From contig CBDIHI010000008.1 in assembly GCA_965279075.1 (NCBI GenBank), positions 232,044 to 296,043 on the forward strand: a DNA stretch of 64,000 nt. Direction: 5' to 3'. A program made the position numbers and the translations under genes. Below, piece by piece: positions 52,012 through 61,198 of the stretch. The stretch's first letter is position 1. Every line of letters starts with the position of its first letter. The DNA is from SZAS-79 sp965279075. GTDB lineage: Bacteria; Pseudomonadota; Gammaproteobacteria; Burkholderiales; SG8-39. Under the pieces are notes generated by a model. That model did not search any database. It was not told the DNA's origin and saw only the letters and a program-made list of their open reading frames with translations.

Positions 52012-52983
52012 ATGGGTATCCACGCAATTCGCCAACTCCTCATCGCCCTGGCACTAGCGACGGCGACGCAGGCCTGCGCCCAGCCCTACCCGGCCAAGCC
52101 CCTGCGCCTCGTCGTCGGCTTCGCGCCCGGCGGCGGCACCGACATCGCCTCGCGCATCGTCGCGAAGAAATTCGGCGAACTGCTCGGCCAGCAGGTCGTG
52201 GTCGAGAACAAGTCGGGCGCAGGCGGCAACATCGCCACCGAGTACGTCGCCCGGGCCCCGGCCGACGGGTACACGCTGCTCGTCGGTTCGATCGGCCCGC
52301 TGTCGATCAGTCCCAGCCTCTACAAGGACCTCGGCTTCGACCCGCTGAAGGACCTCGCGGCGATCTCGATGATGTCGATCTTCTCCAACGTGCTGGTCGT
52401 GCACCCTTCCGTGCCCGCGCAGACCGCGCGCGAGTTCATCGCGCTGGCGAAGGCCAAACCCGGCAGCGTGTTCTACGGATCCTCCGGCAACGCGGGCGCG
52501 GGCCACCTCGCCGGGGAGTTGCTGCGCAGCCTGACCGGCGCGCCGCTCGCGCATGTGCCGTACAAAGGCGGCGGCCCGGCGATGACCGACCTGCTGGCCG
52601 GGCAGGTGCAGGCGGTCTTCGCCTCCACGCCGACCGCGATCCCCAACATCAAGGCGGGCCGCATCCGTGCCCTCGGCGTTACGACTGCGAAACGGGCCCA
52701 GGCCCTGCCCGACGTACCGACCCTCGCCGAGTCCGGCGTGCCGGGCTACGAGGCGGCCAACTGGTACAGCCTCAACGCGCCCGCCAAGACCCCGAAGGAC
52801 ATCCTCGCGCTGCTGCACAAGGACTTCGTCAAGGCCCTGGCGCACCCCGATGTCGTGGCCGCGCTCGCGCAGCAGGGCATGGAGCCCTCGCCCTCCTCGC
52901 CCGAGGAACTCGCGGCCTACACGCGTACCGAGCAGGAAAAATGGGCCCGCGTCGTGCGCGAGGCTGGTATCGTCGCGCAATAG
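52012..52983 (+). CDS. Bug/TctC-family periplasmic solute receptor
   Basis: A 323-residue receptor with an N-terminal signal peptide (LLIALALATATQACA). Family motifs are RLVVGFAPGGGTDIASRIVA, VVENKSGAGGNIATEYVARA, ADGYTLLVG and AHVPYKGGGPAMTDLLAGQV. Bug proteins bind small carboxylates, often via the two beta-strand loops just named. No TctA or TctB gene is nearby, as is common in Burkholderiales. It directly follows the EamA transporter gene. Confidence 0.95.
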   Translation: MGIHAIRQLLIALALATATQACAQPYPAKPLRLVVGFAPGGGTDIASRIVAKKFGELLGQQVVVENKSGAGGNIATEYVARAPADGYTLLVGSIGPLSISPSLYKDLGFDPLKDLAAISMMSIFSNVLVVHPSVPAQTAREFIALAKAKPGSVFYGSSGNAGAGHLAGELLRSLTGAPLAHVPYKGGGPAMTDLLAGQVQAVFASTPTAIPNIKAGRIRALGVTTAKRAQALPDVPTLAESGVPGYEAANWYSLNAPAKTPKDILALLHKDFVKALAHPDVVAALAQQGMEPSPSSPEELAAYTRTEQEKWARVVREAGIVAQ

Positions 52984-53006
52984 CCCCTGAGAACCCAAGC
53001 CGTCCC

Positions 53007-53393
53007 ATGACCACCAAGCAAGACCTCGAAGCCGCGCTGGCGAAAGCCAAGGCCGACTACGACCGGGCCGTCGCCAGCCTGGACGCCACCAACACCCGCC
53101 TCGGCGCCCTTGCGGCACGCAACAAGGCCGAAGACGCACTCGCGAACCTGCCACGCGCGGCCGGCGAAGGCACGGCGCCCGCGTTCGAACGCCGCCGGCT
53201 CGGCGAGGACCGGCGCAAGGCCGTCTCCGACTGGGCGAAGGCCGTCGAAGACCGCCGCAAGGCGCTCTACGACCGGCGCAACCCCGCGGCCGACCTCGCC
53301 AAGGCCGAAGCGGACCTGCAGAAAGCCGACGAAGACCTCAAGCGCGCCACGGCGGTGCTAGAGGACCTCGAGCGCGCCCTCGGCGGGGACTGA
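53007..53393 (+). CDS. Small coiled-coil protein, function unknown
   Basis: A 128-residue, strongly helical and charged protein made almost entirely of Ala/Lys/Asp/Arg heptads (LEAALAKAKADYDRAVASLD; AEADLQKADEDLKRATAVL). No signal peptide, membrane segment or known domain is visible. Codon use looks like its neighbours. The next reading frame begins just after its stop. It may be a genuine small protein or the head of a longer gene that was split. Confidence 0.6.
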   Translation: MTTKQDLEAALAKAKADYDRAVASLDATNTRLGALAARNKAEDALANLPRAAGEGTAPAFERRRLGEDRRKAVSDWAKAVEDRRKALYDRRNPAADLAKAEADLQKADEDLKRATAVLEDLERALGGD

Positions 53394-53397
53394 GCCG

Positions 53398-53967
53398 CTG
53401 CCCGCCCGAGGCGCCTCCCCCCTCGCCGGCGAGACCCAGTTCTCGCTGCTGCCCCCGCCGGGCCCCACGGCGGGGCAAGCGCCCGCCGGCCGCCGCACCG
53501 TCGTCCTCGCGCTCCTCGCCCAGGACGGCGCCGACCCTGAAGCCGTACGTCCCCTGTATTTCGCCTGCTGTTACCTGGTGGAATCGCAGCGTTACGACCA
53601 CGTCGATCCCCGCAGGCCGCGGGACGTCGCAAAGCTGCTGGCCCGCGTGTCGGATGCAACCGAACTGGTCACCTTCGGCGGCGACGGCCACGCATTGCGC
53701 GTACTGCGCGAGCACCACGGCCTCGCCGGCCCGGTGCCGGTCCGCGGCCGCCACACCGACCTCGCCCTGGTGGACGGCGCGCAGGGACGGGACATCGACC
53801 TCGACGCAGCCGCGCGCCTGAACCTGCGCGAGCCCCGGCTCGACGTCGCCACGCTCGCCTACGACCCGGAGAATCGCCGCCACGCCCGGCTGGCCTGCCA
53901 GTCGGACGCGCGCCAGATCCACCAGCTCTGGAAATTGAACCGGGCGGGCGTATTCAGGGTTCCTTAG
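53398..53967 (+). CDS. RNase-H-fold (YprB-like) exonuclease-like protein, no canonical start
   Basis: The open frame runs from 53362 to a TAG at 53965. It encodes a protein resembling the YprB/RNase_H_2 superfamily: a strand RRTVVLALLAQDG, then RDVAKLLARVSDATELVTFGGDGHALRVLREHHGL and HTDLALVDGAQG. No ATG, GTG or TTG occurs in frame until GTG at 53578, which would cut off the first part of the domain. CTG at 53398, 9 bases after a GGGG, is the most likely start. The expected catalytic DxE pair is not clearly visible, so activity is doubtful. Confidence 0.5.
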   Translation: MPARGASPLAGETQFSLLPPPGPTAGQAPAGRRTVVLALLAQDGADPEAVRPLYFACCYLVESQRYDHVDPRRPRDVAKLLARVSDATELVTFGGDGHALRVLREHHGLAGPVPVRGRHTDLALVDGAQGRDIDLDAAARLNLREPRLDVATLAYDPENRRHARLACQSDARQIHQLWKLNRAGVFRVP

Positions 53968-53969
53968 GC

Positions 53970-53975
53970 GATAAT
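53970..53975 (+). promoter_or_regulatory. Possible -10 element for the Bug receptor operon
   Basis: GATAAT followed by CGGGG lies 54 bases before the receptor ATG, with the same downstream context as the moxR -10. No -35 was recognised. Confidence 0.35.
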
Positions 53976-54029
53976 CGGGGCTTGGCGATCCGGCCGCAGA
54001 GCCGGGCCCGCACCCCACCGGAGGAGACC

Positions 54030-55034
54030 ATGAGACAACCGATCCGCAATGCCCTGGCCGCTGCAGTGTCCGTCGCGGCCGCACTGGGCGCAGCACTCGC
54101 GCCGGGCCACGCCGAAGCCCAGACCTTCCCCACCAAGCCGATCAAGTACGTGGTCCCCTTCGCGCCAGGCGGCCCGACCGACACCTTCTCGCGCGCTCTG
54201 ACCGCAAGGCTCGCCGAGCAGATGGGCCAGCCCGTGATCGTCGAGAACATCCCCGGCGCGGGCGCCTCCATCGGCATGGACCGCGTCGCCAAGTCCGCCC
54301 CCGACGGCTACACGATCGGCCTCGCCACCACCGGCACGCACGCGATCAACCCGGCGCTGTACGGCCCGCGCCTCGCCTACAACGCGCTGAAGGACTTCAG
54401 CCCGCTCTCGGTCGCGGTCGGCTACATCAACATCCTCGTCGTGAATCCCAGCGTGCCGGCGAAGTCGGTGGGCGAACTCGTCGCCTATGCCAAGGCCAAT
54501 CCCGGCAAGGTGAATTTCGGCTCGGCGGGCAACGGCTCGTCCAACCACCTGTCGGGCGAACTGCTGAAATCGCTGACCGGCGCGCCCATGCAGCACGTGC
54601 CCTACAAAGGCTCCGGTCCCGCGCTGGTCGACGTGATCGGCGGGCAGCTGACCTTCATGTTCGATTCGCCCTCCACGGTGATGCCGCAGATCCGCGGCGG
54701 CAAGATCCGCGCGCTGGCCGTGACTACAGCCAAGCGCAGCCTGCACGCGCCCGAGATCCCGACCATGGAGGAATCCGGCATGGCGGGCTACAGCGAGGCC
54801 GGCAGCGACCTCTGGTACGGCATCGTCGGCCCGGCCGGCATCCCAAAGCCGGTCGTCGACAGGCTCAACGCCGAACTCGTGAAAGCCCTGCGCTCGCCGG
54901 AGCTCGCCGAGCGGCTCAAGGTCCAGTACCTCGACGCGTGGCCGACCACGCCCGAGGAATTCCAGAAGATCATCGAATCGGACTACGCGAAGTGGGGCAA
55001 GATCGTGAAGGCCTCCGGCGCCAAGATCGACTGA
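54030..55034 (+). CDS. Bug/TctC-family periplasmic solute receptor
   Basis: A 334-residue receptor with a signal peptide (NALAAAVSVAAALGAAL, cleavage near AEAQ). Motifs: KYVVPFAPGGPTDTFSRAL, VENIPGAGASIGMDRVA, YAKANPGKVNFGSAGNGSS and QHVPYKGSGPALVDVIGGQ. A strong RBS (GAGGAG) precedes the ATG at 54030. The stop overlaps the acyl-CoA dehydrogenase start (TGATG), so receptor and enzyme are expressed together. This suggests the ligand, or a CoA derivative of it, is what the enzyme oxidises. Confidence 0.95.
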   Translation: MRQPIRNALAAAVSVAAALGAALAPGHAEAQTFPTKPIKYVVPFAPGGPTDTFSRALTARLAEQMGQPVIVENIPGAGASIGMDRVAKSAPDGYTIGLATTGTHAINPALYGPRLAYNALKDFSPLSVAVGYINILVVNPSVPAKSVGELVAYAKANPGKVNFGSAGNGSSNHLSGELLKSLTGAPMQHVPYKGSGPALVDVIGGQLTFMFDSPSTVMPQIRGGKIRALAVTTAKRSLHAPEIPTMEESGMAGYSEAGSDLWYGIVGPAGIPKPVVDRLNAELVKALRSPELAERLKVQYLDAWPTTPEEFQKIIESDYAKWGKIVKASGAKID

Positions 55035-56806
55035 TGGCCGCCGACCCGATCCAGTTGCGCGCCGCATCCGCCGGGAACGCGCAGCCGCTGCTGCCCGACG
55101 CGCGCGGCGCCAACCTGTTCGCCGCCGACCCAAGCTACGCCGCCCTGCTGTCGCTCTACCTCGAGCCCCGGCTGCACGCGCACCTGCTGCCGCATTTCGA
55201 ACGGCTCGGGATGCTCGCAGGCGGGACGCTCGACGACCATGCGCTGACCGCCGACAAGAATCCCCCGGTGCTGCACAAGCGCCGCCGCAACGGGCAGGAC
55301 GCACAGTGGATCGAGAAGCACCCGGCCTACCGCAAGCTCGAGGACACCGCCTTCGGCGACTACGGCCTCGCGGCGATGTCGCACCGCGGCGGCGTGCTCG
55401 GCTGGCCGCAGAAGATGCCGCCCGCGGTCAAGTACGCGCTGACCTATGTCTACGTGCAGGCCGAGTTCGGCGTGTGCTGCCCTCTTTCAATGACCGACGC
55501 GGCGACGCGGACGCTCACCAAGTTTGCCGACCCGGCGCTGGTCGCGCGCTACTTCCCCGGCCTCACTTCGCAGGACCTCGATGCCCTGACGCAGGGCTCG
55601 ATGTTCATTACCGAGCAGGGCGCCGGGTCCGACGTGGGCGCCACGCTGACGCGCGCGGTGCCGGCCGGCAAGCACTGGCTGCTGTACGGCGACAAATGGT
55701 TCTGCTCGAACACCGACGCGGGCGTGGCGCTGGTGCTCGCCCGCCCCGAAGGCGCGCCGGCCGGCACGAAGGGGCTGTCACTGTTCCTGCTGCCGCGCGT
55801 GCTGCCCGACGGCACGCCCAACCGCTACGACATCGTGCGCCTCAAGGAAAAGCTCGGCACGCGCGACATGCCGAGCGGCGAGATCACGCTCGAGGGCGCC
55901 ACGGCCTACATGGTCGGCGACCCGCAGAAGGGCTTCGCCCAGATGGCCGACATGATCAACATGTCGCGCCTCTCCAACGGCATGCGCGCCGCCGGCATGA
56001 TGCGCCGCGCACTGACCGAGGCCCTCTTCATCTCCCGCGGTCGCAGTGCATTCGGAAAGACCCTCATCGAGCTGCCGCTGATGCGCAGGCAACTCCTCAA
56101 GCTGATGCTGCCCACCGAAGCCGCGCGCTCCGTGATGCTGTACACCGCAGCGGAGCTGGCCAAGGCGGATGCCGGGGACGAGGAAGCCCGCAAACGCGTT
56201 CGGATCCTCACGCCGCTGATCAAGTTCCGCGCCTGCCGCGACGCGCGGCGCGTGACCGGCGACGCGATGGAAGTGCGCGGCGGCGCCGGCTACATCGAGG
56301 AATGGAGCGACGCGCGGCTGGTGAGGGATTCCCACCTCGGCTCGATCTGGGAAGGCACCAGCAACATCGTGGCGCAGGACGTGCTGCGCGCGGTGAAGCG
56401 CGAAGGCGCCCTGGATGCGCTGCGCCCGGTGCTTGAGGCGATGGTCGCCGCCGTCGCGAACCCGGAACTGCGCACCGCCCTTGCAGGATCGATCGCGCGC
56501 GCCTGCGACTTCGTCGCGGCCAGCGCCGCCGGCAACGATGCGGCGCATGCGCGCCAGGCGGCCACCGGCCTGTACTACGCCGTCGCCGCCGCGATCCTGG
56601 CCTCGGAGGGCACGCGCCTCGCCGCCACCGGCGATGCACGCCGCCTGCTGCTGGCGGCGCTCGCGAACGAACATCGCCTGCGCGCGCGCGACCCGCTGAA
56701 GCCCGCGCGCGGCGACTACGAAGGGCCGCTGGCCGAAGCGCTGCTGCCCGAAACTCCCGTCGCACCGGCAACGGTCGACACCCTGCTGACCGTATTTCGA
56801 CTCTGA
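55034..56806 (+). CDS. Acyl-CoA dehydrogenase, AidB-like
   Basis: A 590-residue dehydrogenase of the AidB-like branch: N-terminal LPDARGANLFAADPSYAALL, then CPLSMTDAATRTL, MFITEQGAGSDVGAT, GDKWFCSNTDAGVALVLAR, RLKEKLGTRDMPSGEI, and the C-terminal RDSHLGSIWEGTSNIVAQD. AidB itself is a DNA-associated flavoprotein, but the tight coupling here to a Bug receptor and CoA-transferases argues for a metabolic role. FAD should be bound; the acyl substrate is unknown. Confidence 0.92.
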   Translation: MAADPIQLRAASAGNAQPLLPDARGANLFAADPSYAALLSLYLEPRLHAHLLPHFERLGMLAGGTLDDHALTADKNPPVLHKRRRNGQDAQWIEKHPAYRKLEDTAFGDYGLAAMSHRGGVLGWPQKMPPAVKYALTYVYVQAEFGVCCPLSMTDAATRTLTKFADPALVARYFPGLTSQDLDALTQGSMFITEQGAGSDVGATLTRAVPAGKHWLLYGDKWFCSNTDAGVALVLARPEGAPAGTKGLSLFLLPRVLPDGTPNRYDIVRLKEKLGTRDMPSGEITLEGATAYMVGDPQKGFAQMADMINMSRLSNGMRAAGMMRRALTEALFISRGRSAFGKTLIELPLMRRQLLKLMLPTEAARSVMLYTAAELAKADAGDEEARKRVRILTPLIKFRACRDARRVTGDAMEVRGGAGYIEEWSDARLVRDSHLGSIWEGTSNIVAQDVLRAVKREGALDALRPVLEAMVAAVANPELRTALAGSIARACDFVAASAAGNDAAHARQAATGLYYAVAAAILASEGTRLAATGDARRLLLAALANEHRLRARDPLKPARGDYEGPLAEALLPETPVAPATVDTLLTVFRL

Positions 56807-56818
56807 CCCCAATTAAAG

Positions 56819-58042
56819 ATGCCCGGCCCACTTTCGCATATCCGTGTCCTAGACCTCTCCCGCGTGCTGGCCGGCCCCTGGGCCGCGCAGAACCTTGCCG
56901 ACCTCGGCGCCGAAGTCATCAAGGTGGAGCGCCCCGGCACCGGCGACGACACCCGCGGCTGGGGCCCGCCCTACATCAAGGATGCGCAAGGGAAAGACAC
57001 ACCCGAGGCGGCCTACTACGCCTCCGTCAACCGCAATAAGAAATCGGTCACGCTCGACATAGGCAAGCCCGAGGGCCAGGCCATCGTCCGCGAGCTCGCC
57101 ACCAAGTGCGATGTGCTGATCGAGAACTACAAGCTCGGCACACTGAAGCGCTACGGCCTGGGCTACGAGGACATCAAGGCGATCAACCCGCGCCTTATCT
57201 ACTGCTCGGTCACGGGGTTCGGGCAGGACGGCCCCTACGCGCCGCGTCCCGGCTACGACTTCATCTTCCAGGGCATGTGCGGCCTGATGAGCATCACCGG
57301 GGAACGCGACGGCGAGCCCGGCGCGGGCCCGATGAAGGTCGGCATCGCGATCACCGACGTGCTCACCGGCATGTACGCGAGCCTCGCGATCAGCGCGGCG
57401 ATCACGCACGTGGAGCGCACGGGGCAAGGCCAGTACATCGACATGGCGCTGCTCGACACGCTGGTGGCCTTCAACGCCAACCAGGTGGTGTCCTACCTTG
57501 CCTCGGGCACCATCCCGCAGCGCTGGGGCAACGCGCACCCGCAGGTCGTGCCCTATGAAGTGTTCGCGACGTCGGATGGCCACCTGATCCTCGCGGTGGG
57601 CAACGACGGACAGCATGCGCGTTTCTGGAAAGTCGCGGGACGCCCCGAGATCGCCGAAGACCCGCTCTTCAAGACCAACTCCCAGCGCATCATCAACCGC
57701 CGCGCGCTGATCCCGCTGATCGCCGAGGTGATGAAGACCCGCACCAAGAAAGAGTGGCTCGAACTTCTGGAAGCCGCCACCGTGCCCTGCGGCCCGATCA
57801 ACAACATGAAGGAAGTCTTCGAGGACCCGCAGGTGCAGCACCGCGAGTTGCGCGTGGACATGCCGCACGCGCTCGGCGGCATCGCGCCGGTCGTGGCCAG
57901 CCCGATGCGCTTCTCGGAAACGCCGGTCGAGTACCGCATCTCCCCGCCGCTGCTCGGGTCGTTCAACGAGGAGGTCTACCAGGGCCTGCTCGGCAAGACC
58001 GCGGCCGAACTGCAGAAGCTCAAAGCCTCGGGCATCGTGTGA
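56819..58042 (+). CDS. CaiB/BaiF-family (class III) CoA-transferase
   Basis: A 407-residue CoA-transferase. The N-terminal LDLSRVLAGPWAAQNLADLGAEVIKVERP and the catalytic Asp at about residue 180 in VGIAITDVLTGMYA are diagnostic. Such enzymes move CoA from a donor such as succinyl-CoA to a carboxylic acid. It lies 12 bases after the acyl-CoA dehydrogenase and overlaps the second transferase gene by 4 bases (GTGA). It probably activates the imported acid. Confidence 0.95.
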   Translation: MPGPLSHIRVLDLSRVLAGPWAAQNLADLGAEVIKVERPGTGDDTRGWGPPYIKDAQGKDTPEAAYYASVNRNKKSVTLDIGKPEGQAIVRELATKCDVLIENYKLGTLKRYGLGYEDIKAINPRLIYCSVTGFGQDGPYAPRPGYDFIFQGMCGLMSITGERDGEPGAGPMKVGIAITDVLTGMYASLAISAAITHVERTGQGQYIDMALLDTLVAFNANQVVSYLASGTIPQRWGNAHPQVVPYEVFATSDGHLILAVGNDGQHARFWKVAGRPEIAEDPLFKTNSQRIINRRALIPLIAEVMKTRTKKEWLELLEAATVPCGPINNMKEVFEDPQVQHRELRVDMPHALGGIAPVVASPMRFSETPVEYRISPPLLGSFNEEVYQGLLGKTAAELQKLKASGIV

Positions 58043-59223
58043 ACGAGGCCGTCCCGCCGCCCTACGCGGGGCTGCGCGTCCTCGACGTTTCGCAAGGCCT
58101 CGCCGGGCCCTACTGCGCCGCGCTGCTCGGGCTGCAGGGCGCTTCCGTCACCAAGGTCGAGCCGCCTTCGGGCGACTGGATCCGCGACACTGGCGGCGGG
58201 CGCGAAGGGCTCACCGCGCTTACGATCATGGGCAGCACGGGCAAGCGCTCGGCCGCCATCGACGCCACTCAGCCCGCGGGCCGCGAACTCATCGTCCGGC
58301 TCGCGCGCGGCGTCGACGTGTTCGTGCAGAATTTCCGCCCCGGCGTGATCGAGCGGCTGGGCCTGGGCTACGAGGCCCTGTCCGCGGACAACCCGCGCCT
58401 GGTGTACGTCTCGATCAACGGCTTCGGTACAAGCGGCCCCGACGCGAAGAAGCCCGCCACCGACTCCGTGATCCAGGCGTTCACCGGCATCGCGAACATC
58501 AACCGCGATGCGGACGGCACCCCGCGCCGCGTCCCCTTCCTCGTGCCGGACACCGTGACCGGCATCTATGCGGCGCAAGCGACGGGCGCCGCGCTGTTCG
58601 CGCGCGAGCGCACCGGGCGGGGCCGGCACGTGCAGGTTTCGCTGATGGATGCCTGCGCGGCGCTGCAGGCCGCGCCCGTCCTCGACGCCGTGCTGAGCGG
58701 GGGCAAGCCCGCCCCGGCGCTCACGATTCCCGCGGGGATCTTCCGCACGGCCGACGGCTACATCACGCTGACCAGCGTCACAGACTCGATGTTCGTCGCG
58801 CTGCTCGGCGTGCTCGGGCTGCCCGGCCTCGCGGCCGACCCGCGTTTCGCAACGTTCGCCGCCCGCCGCGACAACGCCGCCGCGATCAACCTCGAAGTCG
58901 CGCGGCGCCTCGTGACGCAGGACTCCGCGCACTGGCTGCGCGAGTTGTCGGCGGCCGACGTGCTGTGCGCGCCGGTGCTGGATTACGCGGGGTTCCGCGC
59001 GGCGCCGCAGACGGTGCACAGCGGGACCTTCCGCGAGGTGGAGCAGTATCCCTACGGCCCGCTGCCCCTGCCCCGGGTGCCCGGCGGCAGCCGTGACTGG
59101 CCGATGGGGCCGGCGCCGCGCATCGGCGAGCACACGCTGGAGATCCTCAGGGAAGCCGGCCTGGGCGAGGCTGAATGCGCCGGGCTCGTGGCCTCCGGCA
59201 TAGTGAAGCAGGCGACTGGATGA
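58039..59223 (+). CDS. CaiB/BaiF-family CoA-transferase, second copy
   Basis: A 394-residue relative of the previous gene, clearly diverged from it: LDVSQGLAGPYCAALLGLQGASVTKVEPP, FRPGVIERLGLGYEALSADNPRLVYVSINGFG (split), and the catalytic Asp at about residue 171 in VPDTVTGIYAAQATG. The GTG start lies inside the stop codon of the first transferase. The two may form a heteromer or act on different acids. Its stop overlaps the MDR start (ATGA). Confidence 0.94.
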   Translation: MNEAVPPPYAGLRVLDVSQGLAGPYCAALLGLQGASVTKVEPPSGDWIRDTGGGREGLTALTIMGSTGKRSAAIDATQPAGRELIVRLARGVDVFVQNFRPGVIERLGLGYEALSADNPRLVYVSINGFGTSGPDAKKPATDSVIQAFTGIANINRDADGTPRRVPFLVPDTVTGIYAAQATGAALFARERTGRGRHVQVSLMDACAALQAAPVLDAVLSGGKPAPALTIPAGIFRTADGYITLTSVTDSMFVALLGVLGLPGLAADPRFATFAARRDNAAAINLEVARRLVTQDSAHWLRELSAADVLCAPVLDYAGFRAAPQTVHSGTFREVEQYPYGPLPLPRVPGGSRDWPMGPAPRIGEHTLEILREAGLGEAECAGLVASGIVKQATG

Positions 59224-60224
59224 GGGCATTGGTCTGTCGCGAGTTCGGCGATTACCGCACGGCGGTCAAGGTCGAGGACGTACCCGTGCCTGGGCTGCCG
59301 GCGCGCGGCGTACGCGTGCGGGTGGACTACGCATCGGTGTCGTTCGCGATGAGCCTGTGGATCGCGGGCAAGTACCAGAGGAAACCGCCGCTGCCGTTCA
59401 CGCCCGGCACCGAGGTGACCGGCACCGTGCTCGAGACCGCGCCCGGCGTCACCGCCTGCAAAGCGGGCGACCGCGTGCTGGCGCTGCTCGACTGGGGCGC
59501 GTTCGCCGAGCAGGTCTGCGCGACCGAGCACACCGTGTACCGCCTGCCGGAAGGCATGGATCCGGGCCCCGCGCTGCACCTCGGCATCTCCTACGGCACG
59601 GCCTACGGCGGGCTCGTGTGGCGCGCGAATCTGAAACCTGGCGAGACGCTGCTCGTGCTGGGCGCCTCGGGCGCGGTGGGGCTCGCCGCGGTGGAACTCG
59701 GGAAAGCCCTCGGTGCGCGCGTGATCGCCGCGGCGGGCGGCGCGGCCAAGTGCGCGCAGGCGCTGGCGCACGGCGCAGCCGTGACCATCGACTATTCGTC
59801 GCAAGACCTGCGCGAAGCCGTCCGCGCGGCCACGGGTGGGCGCGGTGTCGACTGCGTCTTCGACCCGGTGGGCGGCGAGCACTTCGACGCGGCGCTGCGC
59901 TCGCTCGCGCTGGAGGGCCGCCTCGTTTCGATCGGCTTTGCGTCCGGCACGATCCCGCAGATCCCCGCCAACCTGCTGCTGGTCAAGAGCATCTCGGTGC
60001 TGGGCTTCAACTTCGGCACCTGGGTGGGCTGGTCGCCCGGCGACGGGCGCGAGAAATTCGAGCCGCAGGTGCGCGCCGCCTACGAAAAAATTTTCGGCTG
60101 GGCCGTCGAGGGCAAGCTCTCCCCGGTGCTCGCCGAGACCTACCCGCTCGAAAGCTATGTCGCAGCGCAGGACGCGGTGATGTCGCGCCGCGCGCTGGGC
60201 AAGGTCGCCTTGAAACTGCGTTGA
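59220..60224 (+). CDS. MDR-superfamily NADPH:quinone/enoyl reductase-like protein
   Basis: A 334-residue zinc-free medium-chain dehydrogenase/reductase. The N-terminal catalytic domain contains RVRVDYASVSFAMSLWIAGKY and PFTPGTEVTGTVLE. The nucleotide site is LLVLGASGAVGLAAVELGKALGA, followed by GVDCVFDPVGGEHF. Enzymes of this group reduce quinones or the double bond of enoyl compounds with NADPH. It is translationally coupled to the second CoA-transferase and probably acts on an unsaturated acyl or carbonyl intermediate. Confidence 0.92.
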   Translation: MRALVCREFGDYRTAVKVEDVPVPGLPARGVRVRVDYASVSFAMSLWIAGKYQRKPPLPFTPGTEVTGTVLETAPGVTACKAGDRVLALLDWGAFAEQVCATEHTVYRLPEGMDPGPALHLGISYGTAYGGLVWRANLKPGETLLVLGASGAVGLAAVELGKALGARVIAAAGGAAKCAQALAHGAAVTIDYSSQDLREAVRAATGGRGVDCVFDPVGGEHFDAALRSLALEGRLVSIGFASGTIPQIPANLLLVKSISVLGFNFGTWVGWSPGDGREKFEPQVRAAYEKIFGWAVEGKLSPVLAETYPLESYVAAQDAVMSRRALGKVALKLR

Positions 60225-60232
60225 GCAGGCCC

Positions 60233-61198
60233 ATGGACCGCGTCCTCGTCACCGACCTGATCGACCCCGTGGGCATCGCGCTGCTGGCCGCGCGGGTGGA
60301 AGTCGTGCAGCCGCCCGACACCAGCCTCGGGACGTTGCGCGCCCTCAGCCGCGAGGTCGACGCGGTGATCACCCGCAGCCGGCTGCCGGACGACCTCTTC
60401 GAGGCGGCGCCGCGCATCCGCGCCGTGATGATCCACGGTACGGGGCTCGACCTCGTGAACATCCCCGCGGCGAGCGAGCGCGGCGTCATGGTGGGCAACA
60501 TCCCCGGCGGCAACGCGCAGTCGGTGGCCGAGCACTGCCTGATGGCGATCATGGTGCTGGCGCGCAACTTCCGCACGATCGACCGGTCGCTGCGCGCCGA
60601 CCCGTGGGACACGGCCCGCTCGCACGCCGCGCAGGCGGTGGAAGTCAACGGCAAGACGCTGGGCATCGTCGGTGTCGGGCACATCGGGAAAGCCCTTGCG
60701 AAGATCTGCCGCGACGGCCTCTCCATGCGCGTGCTCGGCCACCAGCGGCGGCTCGATGCGCTGCCCGCGGGCGTGGAGCCTGCGGCACTCGACACGCTGC
60801 TCGCCGAGTCCGACTTCGTCGTCGTCACCTGCCCGCTGACGCCCGAGACGCACCACCTCGTGAATGCGGCGCGGCTCGCGGCAATGAAACCCACCGCCTT
60901 TCTCGTCAACGTCGGCCGCGGCCCCGTGATCGACGAGGCGGCGCTGGTCGACGCGCTGACGAACGGCGTGATCGCCGGCGCGATGCTCGATGTGTACGAG
61001 CACTACCGACTCGAGCCCGGCCACCCGCTGCTCGCGCTGCCGAACGTCGTCCTCACCCCCCACCTCGCTGGCTCGACGCGCGAGTCGCGCCTGCGCGCCG
61101 GCCGCATCGCCGCTCAGGAAACGCTGCGCATGCTTTCGGGCGAGCCCCCCCACAGTTTCGTCAATCCGGAGAGAAAGCCATGGCATCCAAGGACCTGA
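60233..61198 (+). CDS. D-2-hydroxyacid dehydrogenase
   Basis: A 321-residue NAD(P)-dependent enzyme of the D-isomer 2-hydroxyacid dehydrogenase family (phosphoglycerate dehydrogenase/glyoxylate reductase type). The Rossmann motif is LGIVGVGHIGKALAK, with catalytic Arg in VNVGRGPVIDEAAL and His in LTPHLAGSTRES. It interconverts a 2-oxoacid and a D-2-hydroxyacid. Its last 19 bases overlap the enolase-superfamily gene. An ATG at 60233 begins 8 bases after the MDR stop. Confidence 0.94.
   Translation: MDRVLVTDLIDPVGIALLAARVEVVQPPDTSLGTLRALSREVDAVITRSRLPDDLFEAAPRIRAVMIHGTGLDLVNIPAASERGVMVGNIPGGNAQSVAEHCLMAIMVLARNFRTIDRSLRADPWDTARSHAAQAVEVNGKTLGIVGVGHIGKALAKICRDGLSMRVLGHQRRLDALPAGVEPAALDTLLAESDFVVVTCPLTPETHHLVNAARLAAMKPTAFLVNVGRGPVIDEAALVDALTNGVIAGAMLDVYEHYRLEPGHPLLALPNVVLTPHLAGSTRESRLRAGRIAAQETLRMLSGEPPHSFVNPERKPWHPRT

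Noticed and set aside
53338..54096. Minus-strand frame of 252 codons opposite the coiled-coil and RNase-H-like frames.
   Set aside because: No domain recognised and it runs across a probable promoter and receptor start; the plus-strand frame shows better fold-like pattern.
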